A stretch of DNA of 64,000 nt from Streptomyces sp. NBC_00572 (GTDB lineage: Bacteria > Actinomycetota > Actinomycetes > Streptomycetales > Streptomycetaceae): positions 4,898,001 through 4,962,000 of the forward strand of contig NZ_JAPENX010000001.1 in the NCBI RefSeq assembly GCF_026341815.1, read 5' to 3'. The translations under genes and the position numbers were made by a program. The notes beneath the pieces were generated by a model. The model was not told where the DNA came from. It did no database searches and saw only the letters and a program-made list of their open reading frames with translations. How positions within the stretch are numbered: the first letter of the stretch is position 1; each line of letters opens with the position of its first letter. Positions 56,842-64,000 of the stretch are shown here, in pieces.

Positions 56842-58238
56842 ACGCGCGGCGCCGGGACGGGCTGCTGCGGCAGCGTGACTTCCGGCTCCTGTGGGCGGGC
56901 GAGACCACGAGCCGCTTCGGCAGCAACATCACCGGTGTCGCCATGCCGCTGGTGGCCGTGGTCACCCTGGACGCGAGCACCTTCTGGGTGAGCGCCCTGG
57001 CCGCCGCCGCCTGGCTGCCCTGGCTGCTCGTCGGACTGCCCGCCGGCGCCTGGGTGGACCGGCTGCCGCGCCGCCCGCTGATGGTGGCCTGCAACCTCGG
57101 CTCGCTGGTGCTGCTGCTCAGCGTGCCGGCCGCCGCCTGGCTCGACGTGCTGACCATGACCCAGTTGGTCGTGGTCTCCGTGCTCACCGGACTCGCCAAC
57201 GTCTTCTTCTCCATCGCCTACCGCGTCTACGTACCGTTCGTCGTCCCCCGCGAACACCTCACGGAGGCGAACGCCAAACTGCAGGGCAGCGAGTCGGCCG
57301 CGCAGCTCGCCGGGCTCGGCGGCGGCGGAGTCCTGGCCGGCGCGTTCGGCGCGGTCAACGGACTCCTCGCCGACGCCGCGACCTTCCTGGTCTCCACCCT
57401 GTGCCTGCTCGGCATCCGCGCCAGGGAACCGGAGCCGGAGCGACCCGAGCGGCCCACGGCCCTGCGCAAGGAGGTCGCGGAGGGGTTGCGGCACACCGTG
57501 CGCGACCCCTACCTGCGCGTCCTGACCACGTACGGCACCGTCACCAACCTGCTGCTCACCGGCTACCAGGCCATCCTGACCGTGTTCCTCGTCCGCGAAC
57601 TCCACGTCGGCGAGGCCGCGGTGGGCTGGCTGCTCGCGGGCGGCAGCGTGGGCGGACTGCTCGGCGCCGTCGTCGCCACGCCCATGGCCCGGCGCTTCGG
57701 CACCGCCCGCGGCATGCTGCTCTGCAAGTTCGCCACCGCCCCATTCGGGCTGCTCATCCCGCTGGCCGAACCCGGCTGGCGGGTCGTTCTGCTGCCCGTC
57801 GGCGGCGCCGTCCTCGCCCTGGGCGTCGTGTCCGCCAACGTCATCCAGGGGGCGTTCCGCCAGCAGTACTGCCCGCCGCAGCTGCTCGGCCGGATCACCG
57901 CGAGCGTCTCCGTCGCCAACTTCGGTGCGATCCCGGTCGGTTCGCTCCTGGGCGGGGTGCTCGGCGGCCTGCTCGGACTGCGGCCCGCGCTCTGGCTCCT
58001 CACCGCAGGCCTCGCCGTCAGCTCCGCACTGCTGCTCGCCGGCCCCCTGCGCTCCCGCCGAGACCTGCCCACCCAGCCACCCACCCAACCACCGGCCTCA
58101 TCGCCGACCCGGTCGCCCGTCCCACCGCTCGCCCGCCCGTCCGTCCAACCGCCCGCCGATTCGGCCGAGTCGGGGGATTCCCCGGGTCCGGCCGTCGAAC
58201 CGCGGGCCTCCCGGTACGCCGTTCCCGAACAAGGCTGA
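56838..58238 (+). CDS. MFS transporter, probable peptide exporter
   Basis: The 466-residue protein has about 12 membrane helices in two halves. It shows the MFS motif A-like loop WVDRLPRRPLM after helix 2 and a long central loop (AREPEPERPERPTALRKEV). It resembles the enterobactin-exporter-like (EntS/MFS_3) group. The C-terminal tail of about 50 residues is rich in Pro, Ser and Thr with short repeats (PTQPPTQPP). As the last gene of the diaminobutyrate operon (ATGA overlap) it probably exports the finished peptide and gives self-protection. Confidence 0.85.
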   Translation: MNARRRDGLLRQRDFRLLWAGETTSRFGSNITGVAMPLVAVVTLDASTFWVSALAAAAWLPWLLVGLPAGAWVDRLPRRPLMVACNLGSLVLLLSVPAAAWLDVLTMTQLVVVSVLTGLANVFFSIAYRVYVPFVVPREHLTEANAKLQGSESAAQLAGLGGGGVLAGAFGAVNGLLADAATFLVSTLCLLGIRAREPEPERPERPTALRKEVAEGLRHTVRDPYLRVLTTYGTVTNLLLTGYQAILTVFLVRELHVGEAAVGWLLAGGSVGGLLGAVVATPMARRFGTARGMLLCKFATAPFGLLIPLAEPGWRVVLLPVGGAVLALGVVSANVIQGAFRQQYCPPQLLGRITASVSVANFGAIPVGSLLGGVLGGLLGLRPALWLLTAGLAVSSALLLAGPLRSRRDLPTQPPTQPPASSPTRSPVPPLARPSVQPPADSAESGDSPGPAVEPRASRYAVPEQG

Positions 58239-58293
58239 TCCGTCCCGACGGCCACCCGCGTCCGCGCATCCGTCATCGAACAGGAGGGGTCCC

Positions 58294-59094
58294 GTGAGTG
58301 ATCCCAGAAGCGGTCCCTGGAGTTCCGCGAGCGGCACCCTGCTGCTCGCCCCCCTGCCACCGCCGCGCGACCTGCCGCGGCCCGGGTCCCTCGACCTGTG
58401 GCTGCTCAGGGTCTCCGACGCCCGGGGCACCGGCCTCGACACCGGTGTCCTGGACGCCACCGAGCGGCAGCGCGCCGCCGGGCTGGCGCACGCCGAGGAC
58501 CGGGTCCGCTTCACCGCCGCCCATCTGGCGTTGCGCCGGCTGCTCGGCACGTACCTCGACACGCTGCCGCAGGACATCCGGTACGGCCGTGAGACCTGCC
58601 CGTGCTGCGGCGGCCCGCACGGTCGGCCGACGGTCCTGGGGGCCACGCGCGGACTGCACTTCTCGCTCTCCCACCGCGGGGACCTCGTCCTGGTGGGGAC
58701 GGCGGTGGCGCCCATCGGCGTCGACGTCGACCTGGTCGCCGACCCGGGCGGCGCGGCGGAACTCGCCGCCATGCTGCACCCCGCCGAACAGCGCGAGATC
58801 GAGGCCCTGCCACCCCCGCGCCGCCCCAGGGCGCTGGCCCGGCTGTGGACCCGCAAGGAGGCGTACCTCAAGGGCCTCGGCACCGGCCTGGGCCGAGACC
58901 CGGCGGCCGACTACGTGGGCTCGGGCAGTCCCGACGGGGCACTGCCTCCGGCCGGTTGGACCCTGCTCGACATCCCCGTCGACCGCGGTTACGCGGCGGC
59001 GGTGGCCGTCCACGGCGAACTGACCGTGCCGTCGCCCCGGGTGAACCGCCTGTCGGAGCGGGACATCCGGGGGGACCCGACGAGCCGCGAGTGA
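58294..59094 (+). CDS. Sfp-type 4'-phosphopantetheinyl transferase
   Basis: The 266-residue enzyme carries the PPTase motifs GVDVDLV and WTRKEAYLKGLGTGL. Upstream motifs FSLSHRGD and a Cys-rich ETCPCCGGPHG loop, also seen in other actinomycete Sfp-type enzymes, are present. It adds the phosphopantetheine arm to the serines of the six T domains. The GTG at 58294 has AGGAGGGG in front. It lies 55 bp after the exporter and probably closes the peptide cluster. Confidence 0.92.
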   Translation: MSDPRSGPWSSASGTLLLAPLPPPRDLPRPGSLDLWLLRVSDARGTGLDTGVLDATERQRAAGLAHAEDRVRFTAAHLALRRLLGTYLDTLPQDIRYGRETCPCCGGPHGRPTVLGATRGLHFSLSHRGDLVLVGTAVAPIGVDVDLVADPGGAAELAAMLHPAEQREIEALPPPRRPRALARLWTRKEAYLKGLGTGLGRDPAADYVGSGSPDGALPPAGWTLLDIPVDRGYAAAVAVHGELTVPSPRVNRLSERDIRGDPTSRE

Positions 59095-59106
59095 GTGCCC
59101 TCGGCG

Positions 59107-59155
59107 CATACGTGGAAGGTCCCCGGACTGCATGTCCGGGGACCTTCCACGTATG
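59107..59155. terminator. Long perfect hairpin at the right edge of the cluster
   Basis: A 22-bp perfect stem (left arm from CATACGTGG at 59107, right arm ending CGTATG at 59155) surrounds the 5-nt loop TGCAT. It lies between convergent genes and should act in both directions. Confidence 0.88.
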
Positions 59156-59188
59156 AGGACAGGGATCGTACGGTCGGAGGACCGGAGT

Positions 59189-59662
59189 TCAGCCGGCCGC
59201 CGCGATCCACTCGTCGAGCTGTTCCTTCGTCGTGGCCGGATCGGCCACCAGATCGGCCAGCTCGTCGCCGGCGTGGTGGCGGGTCGAGACCGCGGGGCAG
59301 CGCGCGCACGCGGCGACCCCGGTCTGCTTCCACCACTGGCACCGGGCCCGGAGGTGACACCGCGGGACGTGGCCGTCCTGCTGGGCGGGAGGCCGGGACA
59401 CCAGGCGCTCGACGAGCGTGCAGTCGGCGCCCCTGCGGTTGACGCAGTCGCTGACACAGTGCGAGGCGAAGCGCAGGACGCGCCGCGGCTCGATGCCCTC
59501 CGGCACGTCGCCGAGCACCTCGGCCGCCGGAACGGGATCGGCCAGGTACACCACGCGCCCGTCCTGCCCGGACCGTACGCCCAGGACGACGGACTCGGGT
59601 GCGTGCGCCGCCCCGCTGGGACACCAGGTCTGCGAGGAGCCGTCCTCGCCCACGGTGGTCAC
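59189..59662 (-). CDS. Cys-rich protein of unknown function
   Basis: The 157-residue protein has no signal peptide and eight cysteines, at 14, 69, 73, 81, 102, 108, 119 and 122. They form CVSDC with a third Cys seven residues on, then RCHLRARC and CARC. The spacing suggests an Fe-S cluster or zinc site. The GTG start at 59662 lies 7 bp after the stop of a gene for a small secreted peptide, so the two form an operon. I do not recognise the family. A maturation or redox role for the small peptide is possible but unproven. Confidence 0.65.
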   Translation of the reverse strand: MTTVGEDGSSQTWCPSGAAHAPESVVLGVRSGQDGRVVYLADPVPAAEVLGDVPEGIEPRRVLRFASHCVSDCVNRRGADCTLVERLVSRPPAQQDGHVPRCHLRARCQWWKQTGVAACARCPAVSTRHHAGDELADLVADPATTKEQLDEWIAAAG

Positions 59663-59669
59663 CTCGGCC

Positions 59670-59921
59670 TCAGCAGGTGCCGGACTGGGTGCCGGCGGCC
59701 TTCGTCACCCTGCCGCCGACGCTCTCGCTCAGCCCCGCCCCGGCCTGCTCCTCCTGGGCGACGGCGAGCCGGATGCTGTCCTTGAGCTGGGCGGTCGAGG
59801 TGATGCGCTCGGCCCCGCCGGTCTCCGACGCGCTCGCCGCACCGGCACCGGTGACGACGAGTCCCGCGGCCAGCAGAGCGGCGGCACCGGCCGCGGCCAC
59901 CTTACGAGTCGGGTTCTCCAT
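59670..59921 (-). CDS. Small secreted peptide with C-terminal Cys
   Basis: The 83-residue protein has a clear signal peptide (MENPTRKVAAAGAAALLAAG and a GAASA cleavage region near residue 31). A polar mature part of about 52 residues follows, ending TQSGTC with a single terminal cysteine. AGGAGGAGG precedes the ATG at 59921. It is the first gene of an operon with the Cys-rich protein. No known bacteriocin or lantibiotic motif is recognised. Confidence 0.72.
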   Translation of the reverse strand: MENPTRKVAAAGAAALLAAGLVVTGAGAASASETGGAERITSTAQLKDSIRLAVAQEEQAGAGLSESVGGRVTKAAGTQSGTC

Positions 59922-60060
59922 GGCGTACTCCTCCTCCTGGTGATGGGAGTTGCGAGCGTAGGCCGGTGGAGAGCCGTGGCCGGTTCTTTGCGGCGGCAGC
60001 TGTCCGGCAGTTTCCCCGTCTCCTTCTGCCTCTCCTGCGCGTCTTCCTCTGCGTCTGCCG

Positions 60061-60750
60061 CTACGTCTCCGAGGGCGGCGCCGGCGGGAGCAGCGCGTCG
60101 GCCAGCCGGTCGAGGGCGGCGCCGCTCGGAGTGGCCGTTCCCGTGAGGGTGCCGACCAGGGCCTGGGCGAGGACGGTCGCGGTACCGATCCGGGTGTCCT
60201 CGCGCTCGTCGCCGGTGACCTTCCCGATCACCGCGTCCCGTACGGCCGGAGAGGTGGTGGAGTCCCCGAAGAGGTCCGGGAACGACAGCGCCATCATGCA
60301 CACGCCCACGTTGGCGGAGAGGATCGAGCGGCCCGCGAGGTCCGGGGTCGTCCGGAGCCGTCCGGCGTCACGGCAGCGCTCCACCGCCTTCAGGAGAATG
60401 GCCTGCGCCTCCTTGATGGCCCCCGGCTTGGAGTCGCCGGTCGGCGTGAACATCAGGCGGTAGAGGTGCGGGTTGCGGAGCGCGAACGCGACGTGGCTGT
60501 CCCAGGCCGTCCGCAGGTCCGCCACCGGATCGTCGGTGAGCGGGTTGCGCCGCTTCTCGGCGAGGAAGCGCTCGAAGCCGATGTCGGCGACCGCCGTGAG
60601 CAGCCCCTGCTTGTCGCCGAACTGGCGGTAGATCTCGGGCATGCCGACCTTCGCCCGGTCGCAGATGGCGCGGGTCGAGATCGCCAGCGCGTCCTTGGTG
60701 GCGAGAAGTTCCTCGGTGGCTTCCAGGATGCGCTCTCGTGCCGTCGACAT
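60061..60750 (-). CDS. TetR-family transcriptional regulator
   Basis: The 229-residue regulator has an N-terminal TetR HTH (RERILEATEELL through MPEIYRQFGDKQGLL, residues about 5-50) and a C-terminal helical ligand-binding domain. GGGAGG lies before the ATG at 60750. A nested palindrome in the intergenic region is its likely operator. The divergent target would be the lipoprotein gene at 60886, perhaps with the hydrolase behind it. Confidence 0.9.
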   Translation of the reverse strand: MSTARERILEATEELLATKDALAISTRAICDRAKVGMPEIYRQFGDKQGLLTAVADIGFERFLAEKRRNPLTDDPVADLRTAWDSHVAFALRNPHLYRLMFTPTGDSKPGAIKEAQAILLKAVERCRDAGRLRTTPDLAGRSILSANVGVCMMALSFPDLFGDSTTSPAVRDAVIGKVTGDEREDTRIGTATVLAQALVGTLTGTATPSGAALDRLADALLPPAPPSET

Positions 60751-60768
60751 GCCTCCCACGATAACAGC

Positions 60769-60810
60769 GCTAACAGTCCTCTGTAATCGATGATTACGAG
60801 CTGTGTTAGC
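60769..60810. promoter_or_regulatory. Nested palindrome, likely TetR operator
   Basis: An inner inverted repeat GTAATC-GAT-GATTAC (60783-60797) lies within an outer one, GCTAACA (60769-60775) with TGTTAGC (60804-60810), on almost the same centre. It is the only AT-rich stretch in the gap and sits between the divergent genes. Confidence 0.78.
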
Positions 60811-60885
60811 GTTGAAAACGTTCGGGGGTCGGTCGCCGCCTCCGGGCTGTCCGACCGTTCGCAACGAGAGAGCTGGTGTTCCCCC

Positions 60886-61836
60886 ATGAACCGTTCGACG
60901 TTTCGCCGCATCGCCGCAGGCGTCGTCGCGGCCGCCGTCGGCGTGACCCTCCTGGCAGCCTGCGGGGGCGAGGGCAAGGACGCGGCCGACGGTGGGAAGG
61001 CTTCCGGGAAGGCTTCCCCGAAGGCATCGGCGAAGGAGCCGGTGAAGGCTTCCGCGAAGGCCTTCACCGCCACGCACGTCGGCGGGCCGACGACGATCCT
61101 TGAGGTCGGCGGCCTGCGCATCCTGCTCGACCCGACGTTCGACGCGCCGAAGAAGTACAAGAGCGGCCTGGAGAAGACCCAGGCCCCCGCCTTCGGCATC
61201 GACGAGCTCGGCGCGATCGACGCCGTACTGCTCTCGCACGACCAGCACGACGACAACCTCGACGACTCGGGCCGCGCCCTGCTCAAGGACGTGCCCGTGG
61301 TGCTCTCCACGCCCGGCGCGCACAAGCGTCTCGGTGGCCACGTCACCGGTCTGAAGAGCTGGGAATCGCAGGAGCTGAAGACCGCCGACGGCGCCGTCAA
61401 GGTCACCGCCGTGCCCGCCCTGCACGGCCCCGACGGCGTCGACCGAGGCGCGGACGGCGAGGCCACCGGCTTCGTCCTCAGCGGCCCCGGCGTCCCCACC
61501 ACCTACATCTCCGGCGACAACGCCTCCGTGAAGGTGGCCAAGGAGGTAGGTGACCGGATCAAGAAGGACATCGGTCCCGTCGACACGGCCGTCCTCTTCG
61601 CCGGCGCCGCCCGTACGCCCGCGATCCTCGACAACGCCCCGCTGACCCTGACGTCCCGGAACGCGGCCCTGGTGGCGAAGGACCTCGCCCCCCGCAAGGT
61701 CGTCCCGGTGCACACCGACAGCTGGAACATCTACTCCGAGAACATGCGGTCCCTCGTGAAGGCGTTCAAGGACGAGGGCGTCGACGCCGCGCCCGTCGAC
61801 CTCGCGCCGGACGGCACCCCGAAGAACCTCTCGTAA
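60886..61836 (+). CDS. Lipoprotein with metallo-beta-lactamase fold (UlaG-like)
   Basis: The 316-residue protein has a lipoprotein signal with lipobox LAAC and lipid-anchored Cys26. A Lys/Ala/Ser linker made of short KASAK-type repeats follows. The metallo-beta-lactamase-like domain shows LDPTFDAPKK, the metal motif SHDQHDDNLD, a later ALHGPDG and a TYISGDN segment. It is likely a membrane-attached hydrolase on the outside of the cell; the substrate is unknown. It is divergent from the TetR gene and probably controlled by it. Confidence 0.85.
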   Translation: MNRSTFRRIAAGVVAAAVGVTLLAACGGEGKDAADGGKASGKASPKASAKEPVKASAKAFTATHVGGPTTILEVGGLRILLDPTFDAPKKYKSGLEKTQAPAFGIDELGAIDAVLLSHDQHDDNLDDSGRALLKDVPVVLSTPGAHKRLGGHVTGLKSWESQELKTADGAVKVTAVPALHGPDGVDRGADGEATGFVLSGPGVPTTYISGDNASVKVAKEVGDRIKKDIGPVDTAVLFAGAARTPAILDNAPLTLTSRNAALVAKDLAPRKVVPVHTDSWNIYSENMRSLVKAFKDEGVDAAPVDLAPDGTPKNLS

Positions 61837-61890
61837 GCCCTCGCCGTCACCCCGCCTCCCTCCCGCTGCCCCACCTTGAAAGGAACCCCC

Positions 61891-62499
61891 ATGACCGCCT
61901 CCACCACCCTCCGCGACGTGATCGGCCTTCCCCAGGAGCTGCCCCGGCTGAGCGAATCGGCCCTGATCATGATCGACTTCCAGAACACCTACCGCGCCGG
62001 CGTCATGCGGCTCGACGGAGCCGAGAAGGCCGTGGCCGCCGGCGCGCGACTGCTCGCCGCCGCCCGTGCCGCGGGTGCCCCCGTCGTCCACGTCGTCAAC
62101 GACGGCGGCGAGGGCACTCCGTACGACATCCGCGCCGAGATCGGCGCGATCAGCGACGAGGTCGCCCCGATCGAGGGCGAGAAGGTCGTCGTCAAGCAGT
62201 TCCCCGACGCCTTCCACGCCACGGACCTCGAAGAGACCCTGAAGGACCTCGGCGTGAGCGGGGACCTGGTCATCGCCGGATTCATGACGCACATGTGCGT
62301 CCTCTTCACCGCGCAGGGCGCCTTCAACCTCGGCTACCGCCCGACCGTGGTCGCCGAGGCCACCGCGACCCGGCCCCTGGAGTCCCCGGAGGGCACCGTC
62401 CTCCCGTCGGAGGCGCTGCAGACCGCGAGCCTGACGACGGTCTCCGACCTGTTCGGCACCGTGGCGCGCACGGTCGAGGACCTCGTCGCCCAGGGGTGA
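61891..62499 (+). CDS. Isochorismatase-family cysteine hydrolase
   Basis: The 202-residue enzyme shows the catalytic triad of the family: Asp in LIMIDFQNTY, Lys in KVVVKQFPDAF, and Cys in GFMTHMCVLF. Members hydrolyse isochorismate, nicotinamide or related amides. The substrate is not readable here; no siderophore genes are adjacent. GAAAGGA precedes the ATG. It follows the lipoprotein gene by 54 bp and is probably part of the same transcription unit. Confidence 0.9.
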   Translation: MTASTTLRDVIGLPQELPRLSESALIMIDFQNTYRAGVMRLDGAEKAVAAGARLLAAARAAGAPVVHVVNDGGEGTPYDIRAEIGAISDEVAPIEGEKVVVKQFPDAFHATDLEETLKDLGVSGDLVIAGFMTHMCVLFTAQGAFNLGYRPTVVAEATATRPLESPEGTVLPSEALQTASLTTVSDLFGTVARTVEDLVAQG

Positions 62500-62707
62500 C
62501 TCGCCGATCAGGCCGGGCTCGTCGACAAGACACCCCCTGAGGGCGGCACCGGGAGTTCACCCCGACACCGGGAGTTCACCCGAGATGTACCGGAACGGCG
62601 CCTGATGATCGGTTACGGGTCGCCCGACTCGGCGGTAATGGCGGTCGGCCCGTGCCGCATCACCCGGGCGCTCCCGTTCCGTACGCCCCCTGCCCCCTGG
62701 AGGACGT

Positions 62708-64000
62708 GTGCCCCCCGCCGCCGAGACCGTGCTCGACGAGGTCGACGGCGAGGAGGGGGCGGGCGGACCGGCGCATCCGGCCGGCTCCGTACGGCTACGC
62801 CTGCGCTCCCCGGCCGTCGCCGGTCCGCTCTCCGCGGCCCTGCTCACCGCCGTACTGCTCTGCCTCGCCACCCTGCTCTCCCGCAGCTACCCCTTCGGGC
62901 CGGTGACCAGGAACATCGTCGACCTCGGCCAGCAGTACCTGCCGTTCCACGCGTACTGGCGCGCGTTCCTCCTCGGCGAGACCCACGGAGACGCCTTCCT
63001 CAACTGGAACTCCGGCTTCGGCTCCAGCTTCCTCGGCGACATCGGCACCTATCTGAGCAGCCCCTTCGACCTGCTTGTCGTGCTCTTCCCGGCGGACCGC
63101 GTCGAACTCGCCCTGTACGTCGTCACCGCCGTCAAGATCACCGCGGCCGGGGCGGCGATGGCGCTGCTACTCCTGCGGACGCGCCCCGGCCCCTGGCCGG
63201 TCGCCGCCGTGCTCGGCAGCGCGTACGCCCTCTGCGGCTGGACGTTCGACTTCGGCGCCACCGTCCCGATGTGGCTCGACGGGCTCGTCGCCTTCCCGCT
63301 GCTCTGCCTGGTCGGCGAGTGGGCCCGCACCGCGCGCCGCCCCGTCCTCGGCCCGCTCGTCGTCGCCCTGGCCTGGACCGCCAACTTCTACACCGCGTAC
63401 ATGGCGACGATCGGCGCCGCCGTCGTCCTCCTGGTACGGCTCCTCACCGCCGAGGAGTCGGCGAGCGCCCGGCAGCGCCTCGCCGGCGCGCTGCGCGCCG
63501 CCCGGGGCGTGCTCATCGGCATCGGCCTCGCCGCGCCGCTCGTCGTGGTCGTGTTCCTCGGCACCAAGGCCGCCGATCCCACCCCCGAGACCACCTTCGC
63601 GCCCGCCGCCTGGGCGGACGTCCTCGCCCGGTTCCTGCCGGCCACCGCGAGCCTGTCGAGCCCCGCCCTCTTCATCGGTACGCCCGCCCTCGCGCTCGCC
63701 CTCACCCTGCCCTTCAACCGGGCCGTCGCCCCGCGCGTCCGGGCCGGCTGGTCGGCCGCGGTCGTCCTGGTGACGCTCTCCCTCCAGTGGGAGCCGACCC
63801 ATCTCCTCTGGCACGCGGGCGCCTCGCCCAACGGCGGCCCGTACCGTCAGACCTTCGTCCTGTGCGGGCTGTTGATCGCCGCCGCCTGGTTCTCGACCGC
63901 CCGGGGCGTGCCGCGCCCCACCGCGCTCCTCGCGGGCGGCGCGCTGCTCGGGATCCTGGCGTGGGCGGCCCGGGGGAGCATCGACATCGACCGGTGGACC
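62708..64000 (+). CDS. YfhO-family membrane protein, 5' fragment
   Basis: The frame is open to the right edge, giving 431 residues from a GTG with GGAGG upstream. An acidic N-terminal tail of about 35 residues is followed by many hydrophobic helices. The loop NIVDLGQQYLPFHAYWR and the segment LNWNSGFGSSFLGD are typical of YfhO-like bacterial membrane proteins related to glycosyltransferases for wall polymers. The C-terminal part lies outside the window. Confidence 0.85.
   Translation, partial: MPPAAETVLDEVDGEEGAGGPAHPAGSVRLRLRSPAVAGPLSAALLTAVLLCLATLLSRSYPFGPVTRNIVDLGQQYLPFHAYWRAFLLGETHGDAFLNWNSGFGSSFLGDIGTYLSSPFDLLVVLFPADRVELALYVVTAVKITAAGAAMALLLLRTRPGPWPVAAVLGSAYALCGWTFDFGATVPMWLDGLVAFPLLCLVGEWARTARRPVLGPLVVALAWTANFYTAYMATIGAAVVLLVRLLTAEESASARQRLAGALRAARGVLIGIGLAAPLVVVVFLGTKAADPTPETTFAPAAWADVLARFLPATASLSSPALFIGTPALALALTLPFNRAVAPRVRAGWSAAVVLVTLSLQWEPTHLLWHAGASPNGGPYRQTFVLCGLLIAAAWFSTARGVPRPTALLAGGALLGILAWAARGSIDIDRWT

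Noticed and set aside
21684..59094. Assignment as a friulimicin, laspartomycin or amphomycin cluster
   Set aside because: The building-block genes overlap, but module number, missing starter C domain and missing lipidation genes do not fit.

Overview
The window is very GC-rich DNA with actinomycete-style genes: C/G in third codon positions, frequent GTG and TTG starts, and ATGA/GTGA overlaps. The gene content points to a Streptomyces chromosome. The order topoisomerase IV A subunit, two M16 peptidases, c-di-AMP-riboswitch-controlled M23 peptidase, GntR, HPr with a DasR-like site, protein acetyltransferase fits the conserved core around ptsH as I recall it from S. coelicolor. That synteny is from memory and was not checked.

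Layout. (1) 0-15.8 kb is core: the end of a sodium:solute symporter, a CitA/CitB-type two-component system, a CobW-type GTPase, ParC, an M16 peptidase pair, a secreted M23 peptidase behind a ydaO-type riboswitch, a GntR regulator, HPr, and a GNAT/acyl-CoA-synthetase fusion. (2) 15.8-18.4 kb is accessory: one unknown gene and an IS110-family element with a structured non-coding end. (3) 18.4-21.5 kb returns to core-like genes: a conserved unknown, an alkaline-phosphatase-superfamily enzyme, thymidine kinase, and a small unknown. (4) 21.7-59.1 kb holds a small secreted repeat protein and then a non-ribosomal peptide cluster. (5) 59.2-64 kb holds a small secreted peptide plus a Cys-rich protein, a TetR/lipoprotein divergent pair, an isochorismatase-like hydrolase and the start of a YfhO-type membrane protein.

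The peptide cluster contains two ATPase-type regulators, a carbamoyltransferase, an MbtH-like protein and a small unknown. Next comes a tightly coupled operon of glutamate-mutase-like subunits, a stand-alone class II aaRS-like ligase and a stand-alone FMN glutamate-synthase domain. Two overlapping NRPS genes follow, encoding six modules (A-T-C-A-T-C-A-T and C-A-T-C-A-T-C-A-T-TE). A second coupled operon encodes a GHMP kinase, a cysteine-synthase-like enzyme, an ATP-grasp ligase, an argininosuccinate-lyase-like enzyme and an MFS exporter, with a Sfp-type PPTase just behind. The building-block genes predict 3-methylaspartate (or a derivative) and 2,3-diaminobutyrate, as in friulimicin-type clusters. 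However, this assembly line has only six modules, starts with an A domain, and shows no lipidation or epimerization.

The most unusual feature is that the six A domains fall into adjacent pairs: 1=2, 3~4 and 5=6 by the specificity residues I extracted by eye. Long nearly identical DNA blocks lie inside pairs 1/2 and 5/6. This suggests a hexapeptide with doubled residues made by recent module duplication or gene conversion. I could not match the cluster to a known product.
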